A stretch of DNA of 64,000 nt from Paludibacteraceae bacterium. Lineage in GTDB: Bacteria > Bacteroidota > Bacteroidia > Bacteroidales > Paludibacteraceae. The stretch is from contig JAKSLA010000006.1 in the NCBI GenBank assembly GCA_024401455.1, forward strand, positions 1-64,000. Direction: 5' to 3'. Positions within the stretch are counted from its first letter, which is position 1. Each line of letters begins with the position of its first letter. The notes below the pieces were generated by a model. That model was not told the origin of the DNA. It did not search any database and was given only the letters and a program-made list of their open reading frames with translations. The translations under genes were made by a program, and so were the position numbers. Positions 35,869 to 45,961 of the stretch are shown here, in pieces.

Positions 35869-36975
35869 TTAGTTCTTACCTGAATCATCAGATGTAGAAT
35901 AAAATGTAGAAGGAGGCGCATACCTATCTTGTTTAGGTGCCCAACGGCTCTCCGACGAATCAGCATCCTTGCGCTCCTCTGGTTGTGGTTGTTCTGCTGT
36001 CGAGCCCTCAGATTGTGGGTTTTCTGCCTTCGGAGTTTCATCCTTCGGATCAGCATCCAAGACAACAGGCTCACGTTCTATCGTCTGATTGACAACAAAG
36101 TACCCATTAACCAAACTCAAATTACAGATTTCATCGTCTGGATTCATCTTTGCAAACTTCACCATATCAGAAATAGAGAAAATCTGCTTCAACTTATCAC
36201 ACACTTGTCTTGCTTCCTCCTTATATTGCAAAGCATCCAATATTTCGGACGAGGTCATCTCCCAAGCCGGAATGGCGAAACGACGACTGAGGTACTCACG
36301 CAAAGTATCCGTCAATTCGGTGTAATATTGCTTATACTGACTTTGATTCCAAATCTTAGCCTCTTTAATTCTATCAAGTTCAAGCAAAGCCACCTCGTGA
36401 GGTTTCAATACCCGTTCAGGCTCCTTCACTTCAACAACTTCAACCTTGCGATTCTTCATCCAGTAAATAATGCCAAAAACAATACCGATGATCAACAAAA
36501 TGGCCAACAGAATCCAAAGGATAATCATATAGTCAAATCCAATGCCCATCAATCCCTTGATATCCTCAAATTGACCATCAACTATCTCACGATCAATATT
36601 TAGGACTTCCAATGTCAACTCTCGTGTCTGCGAGACAACATTCCCATTGACCTTCATAACGAACGGAGGAATATGGTAAACGCCCGAGTCAAAAGCCGTC
36701 ACCAAATAATCCTTTTTGTAACGATATTTCTCTCCAAATAAGGAAGTATCCGTCTTTGAAACCTGCAATAGTTCAACCCCCGATGTCAATGAATCACCTT
36801 GCTGTAAATTAGGGAAGGAAATATTCATATCCTTAGGAGCATCGACCACCACGCGGATTTGCGTCTGCTGACCTATTTTTATAAAAGAAGAATCAATCGT
36901 CGCTAAAGAGGAAACTTGAGCATTCAGCCCGAAACAGACAAAAAGCAAAAGCAACAACGACGAAAAGAATTTCAT
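35869..36975 (-). CDS. Bat-operon membrane protein of unknown function
   Basis: The 368-residue protein starts with a signal peptide (MKFFSSLLLLLFVCFGLNAQ), has a beta-rich periplasmic domain (IGQQTQIRVVVDAPKDMNIS..), one transmembrane helix near 167-190 (DYMIILWILLAILLIIGIVF) and a cytoplasmic part with LLELDRIKEAKIWNQSQYKQYYTELTDTLR-type helices, then an acidic low-complexity tail. This is the protein always found between the DUF58 gene and batA in Bacteroidota; it resembles DUF4381-type partners. An upstream GTG at 37008, just after the DUF58 stop, would add 11 residues ahead of the signal; I prefer the ATG at 36975. Confidence 0.82.
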   Translation of the reverse strand: MKFFSSLLLLLFVCFGLNAQVSSLATIDSSFIKIGQQTQIRVVVDAPKDMNISFPNLQQGDSLTSGVELLQVSKTDTSLFGEKYRYKKDYLVTAFDSGVYHIPPFVMKVNGNVVSQTRELTLEVLNIDREIVDGQFEDIKGLMGIGFDYMIILWILLAILLIIGIVFGIIYWMKNRKVEVVEVKEPERVLKPHEVALLELDRIKEAKIWNQSQYKQYYTELTDTLREYLSRRFAIPAWEMTSSEILDALQYKEEARQVCDKLKQIFSISDMVKFAKMNPDDEICNLSLVNGYFVVNQTIEREPVVLDADPKDETPKAENPQSEGSTAEQPQPEERKDADSSESRWAPKQDRYAPPSTFYSTSDDSGKN

Positions 36976-37009
36976 TTTTACCATCTTTTCAATATTTTGA
37001 ATAACCACC

Positions 37010-37876
37010 TTACGACCTATAACTGAACAACTTAAGCAATGCCTTTACATAATCATCACTCGTTGAAACAGATACTGAATCCACCCCACTCTTATTAAGA
37101 ATCTGCTTGATCTCATCTTGACGTTTACGCCAATTCTCCTCGTATGCTCTACGAACACCCTTATCAGAGGTATCGACCCACATGGAGGCTCCCGTCTCTG
37201 CATCCTTCACCTTCACCAAACCGATAGAAGGAAGTTGTGTTTCTCTACGGTCGTAGATATGCAAAGCTGCCATATCATGTTTGCGGTTGGCAATAATCAT
37301 TGCCTTCTCGTAGTTGCTGTCCATAAAATCGGAGATGACAAACGCTGTGCAACGCTTCTTGATCACATTAGTGAAATACTGCAACGCTCCAGTGATGTCC
37401 GTACTACGACTTTGAGGCTCAAATCCTAAAAGTTCTCTGATGATATAAAGCACATGCTTCTTACCTTTTTGAGGCGGAATGAACTTCTCAATGCGGTCTG
37501 AAAAAAGGATAACGCCTATCTTATCATTGTTCTGTATGGCAGAGAAAGCCAATGTGGCAGCCATTTCAGTCATCAATTCACGTTTCATTTGAACATCTGT
37601 TCCGAAATCACCACTACCAGACACATCGACAAGCAACATCATCGTCATCTCACGCTCCTCCTCAAACACCTTAATATAAGGGCGGTTAAAACGTGCCGTA
37701 ACATTCCAATCAATATTACGGATATCATCCCCATATTGGTATTCACGCACCTCGGAGAAGGTCATACCTCTACCCTTAAAGGCCGTATGGTATTCACCTG
37801 CAAATATATTTTTGGAGAGTCCGCGAGTCTTAATTTCAATCTTACGAACTTTCTTTATCAAATCGCTTGCTTCCAT
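37010..37876 (-). CDS. DUF58 domain protein (VWA-like), bat operon
   Basis: The 288-residue cytoplasmic protein has the DUF58 motif GRGMTFSEVREYQYGDDIRNIDW (shown here in part; about residues 35-57), then a VWA-like core with LLVDVSGSGDFGT near 87 and GVILFSDRIEKFIPP near 121. It is encoded directly behind moxR and ahead of the bat genes. MoxR-DUF58 pairs are a conserved two-gene unit in many phyla, where DUF58 is believed to work with the MoxR ATPase; its biochemical activity is unknown. Confidence 0.92.
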   Translation of the reverse strand: MEASDLIKKVRKIEIKTRGLSKNIFAGEYHTAFKGRGMTFSEVREYQYGDDIRNIDWNVTARFNRPYIKVFEEEREMTMMLLVDVSGSGDFGTDVQMKRELMTEMAATLAFSAIQNNDKIGVILFSDRIEKFIPPQKGKKHVLYIIRELLGFEPQSRSTDITGALQYFTNVIKKRCTAFVISDFMDSNYEKAMIIANRKHDMAALHIYDRRETQLPSIGLVKVKDAETGASMWVDTSDKGVRRAYEENWRKRQDEIKQILNKSGVDSVSVSTSDDYVKALLKLFSYRS

Positions 37877-37932
37877 GTTTCTTTTGATTTATGAGTAAAC
37901 TTCAACCGGCAAAATGCCCTACTCGCAACCAA

Positions 37933-38919
37933 TTATGGAACTTGGACAGCGTTAAGGATTTGGCTGATAATCTCTTCCGTGGTCATATTATTAGCCTCAG
38001 CCTCGTATGTAAGAGCGATACGGTGACGTAAAACATCGGGTGCAATGGCACGAACATCTTCTGGAATGACATAACCACGACGCTTGATGAATGCATATGC
38101 TCTCGAAGCAAGAGCCAAGTTGATTGAAGCACGAGGAGAACCACCACAAGATATCATCTCCTTCAAATGACCCAAGCCATATTTTTCTGGGAAACGTGTT
38201 GCAAACACGATATCACAGATATATTGCTCAATTTTCTCGTCCATATAAACATCGTGAACGACCTTGCGCGCCTCCAAAATATCTTCTGGCCTCAAAATAG
38301 GCTGGATTTGCACTTTCTCCCTCTTGATTTGTTGACGAACAATCAGTTTCTCCTCCTCCAACTTAGGGTAAGTGATGATGACCTTCAACATGAAACGGTC
38401 CACCTGAGCCTCTGGAAGTGGATACGTACCCTCTTGTTCTACAGGTTTTTCAGGTGCCATAACCAAGAACGGCGTTGGCAATTTGAAGGTTGTCTCTCCA
38501 ATTGTCACTTGACGCTCCTGCATAGCCTCCAACAAGGCTGACTGCACCTTTGCCGGAGCACGGTTAATCTCATCAGCAAGTACCAAGTTGGCGAAGATAG
38601 GACCCTTCTTGATGTCGAACTCCTCAGATTTCTGACTATAAATCATTGTACCGATAACGTCGGCAGGCAACAAGTCTGGAGTAAACTGAACACGACTATA
38701 ATTTGCACTAATCAACTCACCCAAAGTCTTAATAGCCAATGTCTTTGCCAAACCTGGCACACCTTCCAAAAGAATGTGTCCATCGGCAAGCAAACCGATC
38801 AACAATGACTCTACAAGATGTTTTTGGCCTACAATGGCCTGATTCATACCCTTCACAAGTGAATCTACGAAAGAACTTTGCTGTTCAATTCTTGAGTTCA
38901 ATTCTGCGTAATCAACCAT
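37933..38919 (-). CDS. MoxR-family AAA+ ATPase
   Basis: The 328-residue ATPase has Walker A (LEGVPGLAKTLAIKTL near residue 53), Walker B (NLVLADEINRAPAKVQSALLEAM near 110), sensor 1 (LPTPFLVMAPEKPVEQEGTY) and a lid domain with the arginine-rich RASINLALASRAYAFIKRRGYV region. It heads the operon moxR-DUF58-unknown-batABCDE. A -7 element TATATTTG is 44 bp upstream. MoxR ATPases act as chaperones for VWA proteins in well-studied cases; here the partners should be BatA, BatB and the DUF58 protein. Confidence 0.93.
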   Translation of the reverse strand: MVDYAELNSRIEQQSSFVDSLVKGMNQAIVGQKHLVESLLIGLLADGHILLEGVPGLAKTLAIKTLGELISANYSRVQFTPDLLPADVIGTMIYSQKSEEFDIKKGPIFANLVLADEINRAPAKVQSALLEAMQERQVTIGETTFKLPTPFLVMAPEKPVEQEGTYPLPEAQVDRFMLKVIITYPKLEEEKLIVRQQIKREKVQIQPILRPEDILEARKVVHDVYMDEKIEQYICDIVFATRFPEKYGLGHLKEMISCGGSPRASINLALASRAYAFIKRRGYVIPEDVRAIAPDVLRHRIALTYEAEANNMTTEEIISQILNAVQVP

Positions 38920-38962
38920 AATATATTATACTTTTTCTTAATACTTTTCTTTTATTTATTTA

Positions 38963-38970
38963 CAAATATA
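38963..38970 (-). promoter_or_regulatory. -7 element of the moxR-bat operon
   Basis: On the minus strand TATATTTG, a perfect -7 box, with the moxR ATG 44 nt downstream. No good -33 match is at the right distance. Confidence 0.45.
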
Positions 38971-39044
38971 TAAAAATAGACGTATGCGAATATCTTGTTT
39001 TAATAACTATTAACGGCATTTATAACTCGTTACATTATATCCCG

Positions 39045-39084
39045 AAAAAAAGAGAAGCGGGAACATATACGTCCCCACCTCTTC
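39045..39084 (-). terminator. Terminator of the HU operon
   Basis: On the minus strand GAAGAGGTGGGGAC pairs (with some G-T pairs) with GTTCCCGCTTCTC, followed by TTTTTTT. It lies 15 nt past the stop at 39099. Confidence 0.65.
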
Positions 39085-39098
39085 ATTTTTATATACGA

Positions 39099-40697
39099 CT
39101 ATTTTTCAATAAGTTTCTTGATTTCAAAAGCCATTTCCGTCTTTGCCTTACTACTCTTATCAACCAATGCTGGATTAAGTTCCGGAATCTTTATTAACGT
39201 ACCTGGCACCAACTTATTTGGATTCTTAATGACATCTTTATTAAAGAAATAGATGTAAACCCAGAAATATTTGTGTCCGTAATATTTCAAAGACAAATCA
39301 ACCAAACGGCGACCTGGCGTCAATTTAACTTCATCCTTTATTCCCGATATGGATATATCCTCGTTCGGATAATTTGCCTTCATGTATTCGACAAGTTCCG
39401 AATCAAAACTATAAGGAGAAACTACTTCTTGCTGTGGCTGATTTTCTGATGTCTCAACCACTACGCTATCACTTGATGACATTTCTGCCCCTTCTTGCAT
39501 TTGGCTTTCCAGACTTTCAGGCTCTTCATTCGCATCTTCTTCACTTGATGTTTCCACTTCAGGAACGACAGGCGTTGGCTCTTGCACTAACGTAACGCCA
39601 TTAAAGACCTCATTCAACTTATCTTGATACATATAGGCAATGATGCCCAAAAGAGAGAGCAATAATACGATAGCCAAGCTCCATATCAAGCATCCCGAAT
39701 TGCGTTTTTGTGGGTTCTTATTCAATTCTGAGGTCAACGAAACAGGGTCCTCCTCTTTCGGACCATCAACATTATGATTTCCAGCATCTTCCGACACTTC
39801 AACATTTCCTTCCCCACTTTGCGAAGATACAGAATCACCACACGAATCGCCGTTATTCTCACCGCTTTCAATAGATTCAGGAGCCTTCTCTTCTACTTTT
39901 GGATCTTCATTCTTGATTGGTTCCTCGACAAGAGTTTTTCCTTCGACAACTTTCGTCTCCTCCTTCGGCTCTATTACCTCAGGCTCGCTCGTCTCCTCCT
40001 TCGTTGCCTCATCCGTAATCAAGGTCACAACCGGACCCGGATTGATGCTTGGCGTACCAAGAGTTGAGGTCTGCTCCGTAAAAGTCGGAATGACTTGCCC
40101 CTCTTGAGGTTGAGCCTCGGTGAACGATGGTACCGGCGCAATCTCCTCTTTGGTGCCATTTTTTTCATCAGAAGAAACGGCATCGACATCTTCCGGCTGA
40201 ACAGCAAGCACCTCTTCATCATTGAAATAGTATCGACCGATCATTTCTTCAGACACATCATCCGAAGTTGAGATGACAAAGACAGAATTATCCATCTTCT
40301 CCCCACCTTCCATCACATCGTCTTCACTATTCAAATCCTCATCATCCTCATAAGACGGACTTTCAATCGGTCCATCCTGATCCAATATATAGGTCTGCAA
40401 ATGAGCATACGGCTTATTGACATCCGTATTCAGGCCCTTGTCCGGAGTGTATGTCACCTTAAAATGGGCAGGAATAACCATTTCGGCACCCGTCTGAACA
40501 TTCACGCTTTTGCGTTCTTCAACCGATTTGAGCTTAAACGTACCCAAACCTTTGATCTTGACCAACCCATCTTTTGCCAGCGAATCGACTATCAGTGCAA
40601 AAAGTTCGCGGAGAAAATCGTCCGACACTTTCTTTGTTACACCCGTACGAGCCGCCAACTTGTCGGTCATATCCTGCAGTGTTAATTTCTCGCTCAT
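39099..40697 (-). CDS. HU-like DNA-binding domain fused to a transmembrane segment and LysM domain
   Basis: The 532-residue protein has three parts. Residues 1-90 are an HU/IHF fold (LTLQDMTDKLAARTGVTKKV, IKGLGTFKLKSVEERKSVNV). An acidic, Glu/Pro-rich disordered stretch of about 240 residues follows. A single transmembrane helix (CLIWSLAIVLLLSLLGIIAY) sits near 333-352, then another acidic linker and a C-terminal LysM-type domain (residues 440-515: GRRLVDLSLKYYGHKYFWVY, NPNKLVPGTLIKIPEL). With the N-terminus in the cytoplasm, the LysM part would be in the periplasm, able to touch peptidoglycan. Its ATG overlaps the stop of the upstream HU gene by four bases, so both are made together. DNA binding and wall binding are inferred from the domains. 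Confidence 0.85.
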   Translation of the reverse strand: MSEKLTLQDMTDKLAARTGVTKKVSDDFLRELFALIVDSLAKDGLVKIKGLGTFKLKSVEERKSVNVQTGAEMVIPAHFKVTYTPDKGLNTDVNKPYAHLQTYILDQDGPIESPSYEDDEDLNSEDDVMEGGEKMDNSVFVISTSDDVSEEMIGRYYFNDEEVLAVQPEDVDAVSSDEKNGTKEEIAPVPSFTEAQPQEGQVIPTFTEQTSTLGTPSINPGPVVTLITDEATKEETSEPEVIEPKEETKVVEGKTLVEEPIKNEDPKVEEKAPESIESGENNGDSCGDSVSSQSGEGNVEVSEDAGNHNVDGPKEEDPVSLTSELNKNPQKRNSGCLIWSLAIVLLLSLLGIIAYMYQDKLNEVFNGVTLVQEPTPVVPEVETSSEEDANEEPESLESQMQEGAEMSSSDSVVVETSENQPQQEVVSPYSFDSELVEYMKANYPNEDISISGIKDEVKLTPGRRLVDLSLKYYGHKYFWVYIYFFNKDVIKNPNKLVPGTLIKIPELNPALVDKSSKAKTEMAFEIKKLIEK

Positions 40698-40978
40698 TCT
40701 TTACCTATTTTAAAACGGTCCTTCAATGTGACACTGGGTTTATAAGCTACGGACATTTTCGGTGGGACAAGCATTCGCTGCTTAGTAGAAGGATTGACAG
40801 AAATTCTCTCTTCCTTCTTCTTCACCTCAAATGTGCCAAATCCTTGAACGGCAACGGAATTGCCTGCCACAAGTTCGTCTTTAATAGAATCGACGGTGGC
40901 AGCAAGAAGTGCGTCAACGGTCTTCTCATCCATCGACAACCTTTTTTTCAATTCTGATATAACTTCTTTAGTGTTCAC
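40694..40978 (-). CDS. HU-family DNA-binding protein
   Basis: The 94-residue protein is a complete HU/IHF chain: N-terminal helices (NTKEVISELKKRLSMDEKTV), the GFGTFEVKKKEERISVNPST arm region near residues 47-66 and a C-terminal YKPSVTLKDR. The usual DNA-intercalating proline is seen in VNPSTKQ. It overlaps by four bases the longer HU-TM-LysM gene, so the two could form a heterodimer through their HU parts. A promoter lies about 100 bp upstream. Confidence 0.93.
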   Translation of the reverse strand: MNTKEVISELKKRLSMDEKTVDALLAATVDSIKDELVAGNSVAVQGFGTFEVKKKEERISVNPSTKQRMLVPPKMSVAYKPSVTLKDRFKIGKE

Positions 40979-41078
40979 GTTATGGTATTTTATGATATTA
41001 CGGAGTCTCTATTTCATTAACCCAAACAAAATATAAGATAACCAAATAGCAGACACCCTACTGCAATACATATACTGA

Positions 41079-41107
41079 CAAAGTTATTTTGCAAGACAAC
41101 TCGCAAA
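41079..41107 (-). promoter_or_regulatory. Promoter of the HU operon
   Basis: On the minus strand: -7 TAACTTTG (41086-41079), perfect; TTTG at 41107-41104 gives a short 17-bp spacer, while a TTTT at the 19-bp position is also possible. The region 40979-41314 holds this promoter and repeat copy 7; no gene is seen. Confidence 0.5.
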
Positions 41108-41188
41108 AAAACATACTATATTAACACTTTTTTCTTCTACTTGCAATTTTTCGAAGAAAAAAATTGAAAAGCGAAGCCGAAAATCACC

Positions 41189-41211
41189 TAAGGGGAGTTC
41201 TAAAATCGCTT
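41189..41211 (-). repeat. Intergenic repeat copy 7
   Basis: On the minus strand it reads CGATTTTAGAACTCCCCTTA, collinear with the gamma-subunit copy (ATTTTAGAAGGCCCCTTA). It lies between dxs and the HU operon. Confidence 0.4.
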
Positions 41212-41314
41212 TGCCTGGAGTTTAAGGCAGTTGTCAAACCGATTGAAAATCATCAAAATGGCGGCAAAACCACAAATTCACAAAAGATTTCCAAAAGAAT
41301 TCCCCAATGCAATA

Positions 41315-43240
41315 TTAAGAAATAGTGGAATTTGAAGAAGCGCCCTTAAATGAAAGCAATGTTTTCAAAATGCCCTCTTCGTTCATTCCTAACATTGCAT
41401 ACAACTCGTCTGGCGTACCATGTTCCACAAACTGATCCGGCAATCCTATTCGCTTCACTTCGACAGCGTAATTGTTGTCAGCAAAAAATTCCAGAACGGC
41501 AGAGCCGAAACCACCCATTTTAGAGCCGTCTTCTACCGTTACGACTTTCTTAAAACGCTGACCAACCTCATGCAGGATGCGCTCGTCCAATGGTTTAAGA
41601 AAGCGCATATCATAATGAGCCACCGACAAACCGGCCTCTTCTGCTCGTGCTATAGCTTTTGCCGCCCTGTTACCAATAGGTCCTAAAGAAAGCAAAGCGA
41701 TCTCTTTTCCGTCTCGAAGTTGAACGCCCGTGCCCACTTCTATCCGTTCCATCGGCTGATGCCAATCGGCTACAACGCCCTTTCCGCGTGGATATCGGAT
41801 GAGGAAAGGCCCGTGGCCCGGCTCTTGCGCTGTAAACATCAAATTGCGCAACTCTATCTCATTAAGAGGCGATGATATGGTCAAATTCGGCACGCAACGG
41901 AAACATGACAAATCGAACGCACCGTGGTGTGTCGCGCCATCTGCGCCCACCAAACCGGCTCGGTCAAGACAAATGACCATATCCAAATTCTGCAATGCAA
42001 CATCATGAATTACATTGTCATAAGCTCTTTGCATAAATGACGAATAGATATTACAGAAAGGCATCATACCCTCCTTCGCCAAACCTGCAGAAAACGTAAC
42101 CGCATGCCCTTCAGCGATTCCAACATCAAATGTGCGTTCTGGCATCTCGTGCATCAAGAAAGACATAGAGCATCCAGAAGGCATGGCCGGAGTAACCCCG
42201 ACAACCTTGTCGTTCATATGAGCCAACTCCACCAAAGTGTGTCCAAACACATCTTGAAACAACGGTGGCGTATCGGCCGTAATAGGGGGAACAATACGTT
42301 TTCCAGTATTCTTGTCAAACTTACCTGGAGCATGCCATTCGGTAGCAGACTCCTCGGCAGGCTTGAATCCTTTCCCTTTCTTCGTCTTTATATGCAGCAC
42401 TTTCGGCCCGTCGAAATCTTTCACGTCGCGAAGCACCTTCACCAACTGAATCACATCATGACCGTCAACCGGACCAAAATACCGGATATTCAATCCTTCA
42501 AAAAGATTGTGTTGATTCGTCAATATTGCCTTCAGGGAATTGTTCATGCGAATGAACCCTTCTCGCTGCGACTCCTTGACCAATCCTATCCGTAGGCAAA
42601 AACGATACAGTTTGTTTCGCCATTTGTTATATGTCTGGGAAGTGGTCAACTTCACCAAATATTCACTCAAACCGCCCACCACATGGTCAATCGCCATATG
42701 ATTGTCGTTCAAGATAATCATCAGATTATTGTCGCAAAAAGAGGCATTGTTTAGACCTTCAAAGGCCAAACCGCCCGTCATGGCACCATCTCCGATAACC
42801 GCTATCGTCTGGTGTCTGTTTTGGAAATGCCTTTGGGCGACTGAAATACCTAAGGCTGCAGAAATAGAATTGGAAGCATGTCCAGCAATGAACGAATCAT
42901 AAACGCTCTCTTTAGGATTAGGGAATCCACATATTCCTCTGAACTTTCTGTTCGTACGGAAAACAGAACGGCGCCCCGTCAAAATCTTATGCGTATAGGC
43001 TTGATGCCCTACGTCCCAGACGATACGATCTTCTGGCGTATCAAAAACATAATGTAATGCAACCGTCAATTCAACGGTTCCAAGACTCGCTGCGAAATGT
43101 CCAGGGTTATTGGACAACTCATCAATGATGAAGCGACGCACCTCATCACACACCTGAGGCAACTGCTCCACCTTCAGTTTTTTCAAATCTGAAGGATATT
43201 CAATGTTCAACAGCAATCTATCATCTGTTTTTTCTTCCAT
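41315..43240 (-). CDS. dxs: 1-deoxy-D-xylulose-5-phosphate synthase
   Basis: The protein (641 residues from the chosen start) joins pyruvate and glyceraldehyde-3-phosphate in the first step of the MEP isoprenoid pathway. It shows [31 protein letters not shown], the TPP motif [18 protein letters not shown] near residue 150-167, and the C-terminal transketolase domain with [21 protein letters not shown] chose ATG 43240 (MEEKTDD) over the ATG at 43270, because a -7 box (TATCTTTG at 43275-43268) covers the earlier one. It is not co-transcribed with the T6SS genes as far as visible; 220 nt separate it from clpV. Confidence 0.95.
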   Translation of the reverse strand: MEEKTDDRLLLNIEYPSDLKKLKVEQLPQVCDEVRRFIIDELSNNPGHFAASLGTVELTVALHYVFDTPEDRIVWDVGHQAYTHKILTGRRSVFRTNRKFRGICGFPNPKESVYDSFIAGHASNSISAALGISVAQRHFQNRHQTIAVIGDGAMTGGLAFEGLNNASFCDNNLMIILNDNHMAIDHVVGGLSEYLVKLTTSQTYNKWRNKLYRFCLRIGLVKESQREGFIRMNNSLKAILTNQHNLFEGLNIRYFGPVDGHDVIQLVKVLRDVKDFDGPKVLHIKTKKGKGFKPAEESATEWHAPGKFDKNTGKRIVPPITADTPPLFQDVFGHTLVELAHMNDKVVGVTPAMPSGCSMSFLMHEMPERTFDVGIAEGHAVTFSAGLAKEGMMPFCNIYSSFMQRAYDNVIHDVALQNLDMVICLDRAGLVGADGATHHGAFDLSCFRCVPNLTISSPLNEIELRNLMFTAQEPGHGPFLIRYPRGKGVVADWHQPMERIEVGTGVQLRDGKEIALLSLGPIGNRAAKAIARAEEAGLSVAHYDMRFLKPLDERILHEVGQRFKKVVTVEDGSKMGGFGSAVLEFFADNNYAVEVKRIGLPDQFVEHGTPDELYAMLGMNEEGILKTLLSFKGASSNSTIS

Positions 43241-43461
43241 CTTCCTATTCTTTTCTATACTAACTTGCAAAGATAATTAATTTATTTATTAACGATAGGA
43301 AGATGAGAATTTCTTTATTAACACTTTACTTTCTCGCCCACGATATCACCCGCTCCCCTCTTCAACAGACAAACCAATAGAGGGACTGCATAGGACGAGT
43401 TTTTTCGCCCTATTTCACCTCACTCCTCCATTTTTCTCCAAAAATTTTCATAAACATTCCA

Positions 43462-45933
43462 TCACCGAATTTCAAAACTCAATCCTCCATCTTCTCCCAA
43501 TCCAACATTTACACCACAGCCTACATTCAGTTCTCCAGCAAGAAGCATCTTAGAAATAGGACGTCGCAAATAATTGCGTATAACGCCCGCTACTTGCCTT
43601 GCTCCATATTTAGGCGTAAACCCTTTGAAAGCCAACATTTTTTTAGCCTCCTCGGTAATCTTCAAATCTATATTTTGAGCCTTCAACAACGTCCTAAATC
43701 CCTGAAACTGAATTTCAAATATCTGCATCAACATATCCTCCTTTATCGGAGAGAATGGAACAATTTCTGATAGACGAGCCAAAAATTCCGGACGGAAATA
43801 GGCGCCCATCACCTCCATCATCTGAATGGTCGTAGGTATCCTCCCCTCCTCCATCTCCCGTGATATCCACTCGCTACCCACGTTCGATGTGAAAATAATA
43901 ATTGAATTGGAGAAATCTCCTTCTTTTCCTAAACGGTCATGCATTCGCCCTTCGTCCAATATCTGTAGGAATATATCAAAAACGGAAGGATGGGCCTTTT
44001 CTATTTCGTCAAACAATACAACAGAATAAGGCTGTTGACGAATTTTATTCACCAACAAACCGCCTTCCTCATATCCCACATAACCCGGAGGGGCGCCATA
44101 AAGCAATGCGGCCGAATGTTCCTCCTTAAACTCAGACATATCGAATCGTATCATTGCCTTTTCATCATTGAACAAAGCCTCCGCTAAAGCCTTTGTCAAC
44201 TCCGTCTTTCCAGTTCCTGTCGGACCCAGAAAGAAAAACGAGCCAATAGGCTGCCCTTGCTTATTCATACCGCTTCGCGACTCCAATATTGCGTCCACTA
44301 AAGCCTTCAATGCTCTGTCTTGCCCAACAACTCTCTGACGGAGAATCTCTTCCATATTCATCAAACGATCCCTTTCCCCCGTCTGGATTTTACCGATAGG
44401 AATGCCTGTTTTGCTGGCCACGACGGAAGCGACGTGTTCCGAAACGATTCGTGAAAAAGGGGCTTTAGACAACACATCCAACTTTTTCTGCAAAGAAACC
44501 AATCGTTCATACAAAACTTTCGTTTCTTCGGGTTCATTTATTCGATAATCCAACATAGATTTGGCAAGCGGACTCATTCGTGCCAACATGTCCGACTCTA
44601 TCTTTAAGAGGGACGATTTCAAGTCATCATCTGACTTATTTTCTTCTGAACAAACCAGAGAATCTAACCTCTGCGCCAAAGAGCGAGATTCAGAAGCACC
44701 AACTTCATTCACCATCTTCACGGAAGCCATCGTCCTATCCAACAAGTCAATAGCCGAATCTGGCAGACATCTATCTTGGACATAGCGTTTTGCATAACGC
44801 ACGGCATCCCGTATGGCACTCTCCTCCACCTCTAATCGATGAAACATCTGGTAATCCCGCATTCGGAAACGCAACATCTCCTCAGCCTCATCTTCTGTGG
44901 GTTCTTTTATGCAAAGCGTTTCAAACATACGGCAAAAAGCAGTATCAGGCTCAATCAACTTTCTATACTCATCCGTTGTTGTCGTTCCTATTAGCGTAAA
45001 ATCCCCATTAGAGAGTTCAGATTTTAGTATATTCAACACGCCTGAATGACTCTGTTTATCATCAAGTAAGGTATGAATATCATCCACAAACAGAATGACG
45101 CGATCTATTTGACGAAGTTCTTTTACTATCGACTTCAATCGCTCTTCGACTTCACCTTTATAGGTTGCGCCAGCTATCAGCGCTCCTGTATCCAATTGCC
45201 AAACCTCCGCCGTTTCTAAAAATTTGGGAACCTTCCCCAAGGCGATATTATACACTAAACCATTCATCAAGGCACTTTTCCCTACACCAGCATCTCCGGT
45301 TATCATTACATTAGGCTTGGAAAATCTAGCAAGAATCTCTTCTATCTGCATCAATTCATTGTCTCTACACACTATAGACGTTACCTTCCCCGAACGATAC
45401 TCCTCTTTTTTATCAATGCAATACTTTTTTAAGGCCGTTACTTGCCTATTGTCTTTATCTGATTCATTCCCTTCCTTATAGGAGAACGAGCGTTCCGTTT
45501 GATTTGAATCTTGGGTAAAATATTCCAAGATTTCTTTCTCCCTTATGGGGAAAGATCGAAGTTGGTCAACCGAAAATGCGACCGTAGGCTTCGACATTGC
45601 ACAAAGGACACAGATGGGATTAATTTCCAACAAGCCCAAACCAAGTCGCACCTTATCCGCCTCTTCCATCGTTCTTTCTACCGCCACATCTGCCTCTATC
45701 TCCATCACTCCCAAATGTTTCTCACATTCGTCGATGCGAATTTCTGCCCATTCTTCCAAATAGGGAACATCCTTTCCTATAGAGCGAACAAACTCACCTA
45801 ACCCAACTTCCCGATGAAGCATAGCCTTCAACAAATGAGCAGGAGAATATTTGTCATTACCCAATTCTCGCGCCTCCGCCTTTGCAATCCGCACCGCAGA
45901 CTGCATCTCTTCATTCAAATTTATATATTCCAT
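43462..45933 (-). CDS. tssH: T6SS AAA+ ATPase TssH (ClpV)
   Basis: The 823-residue protein recycles the contracted TssB/TssC sheath. It has a Clp N-terminal domain (1-140), AAA module 1 with Walker A GDAGVGKSA at 213-221 and Walker B VILFVDDIHTLL, a middle region and AAA module 2 with Walker A GPTGTGKTE near 567 and Walker B SVVLFDEIEKAHPSVFDIFL, then a Clp C-terminal domain. It lacks the long ClpB coiled-coil insertion typical of disaggregases of 860 residues. The location at the end of the T6SS genes, behind the effector region, identifies it as the T6SS unfoldase. Confidence 0.92.
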   Translation of the reverse strand: MEYINLNEEMQSAVRIAKAEARELGNDKYSPAHLLKAMLHREVGLGEFVRSIGKDVPYLEEWAEIRIDECEKHLGVMEIEADVAVERTMEEADKVRLGLGLLEINPICVLCAMSKPTVAFSVDQLRSFPIREKEILEYFTQDSNQTERSFSYKEGNESDKDNRQVTALKKYCIDKKEEYRSGKVTSIVCRDNELMQIEEILARFSKPNVMITGDAGVGKSALMNGLVYNIALGKVPKFLETAEVWQLDTGALIAGATYKGEVEERLKSIVKELRQIDRVILFVDDIHTLLDDKQSHSGVLNILKSELSNGDFTLIGTTTTDEYRKLIEPDTAFCRMFETLCIKEPTEDEAEEMLRFRMRDYQMFHRLEVEESAIRDAVRYAKRYVQDRCLPDSAIDLLDRTMASVKMVNEVGASESRSLAQRLDSLVCSEENKSDDDLKSSLLKIESDMLARMSPLAKSMLDYRINEPEETKVLYERLVSLQKKLDVLSKAPFSRIVSEHVASVVASKTGIPIGKIQTGERDRLMNMEEILRQRVVGQDRALKALVDAILESRSGMNKQGQPIGSFFFLGPTGTGKTELTKALAEALFNDEKAMIRFDMSEFKEEHSAALLYGAPPGYVGYEEGGLLVNKIRQQPYSVVLFDEIEKAHPSVFDIFLQILDEGRMHDRLGKEGDFSNSIIIFTSNVGSEWISREMEEGRIPTTIQMMEVMGAYFRPEFLARLSEIVPFSPIKEDMLMQIFEIQFQGFRTLLKAQNIDLKITEEAKKMLAFKGFTPKYGARQVAGVIRNYLRRPISKMLLAGELNVGCGVNVGLGEDGGLSFEIR

Positions 45934-45961
45934 TTACAAAACAAGATTGATAATTATTTCG

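Noticed and set aside
43271-43461. Possible terminator of the T6SS operon (AGGACGA..TCGCCCT)
   Set aside because: The stem is short with mismatches and the T run lies within the loop, so it does not qualify.
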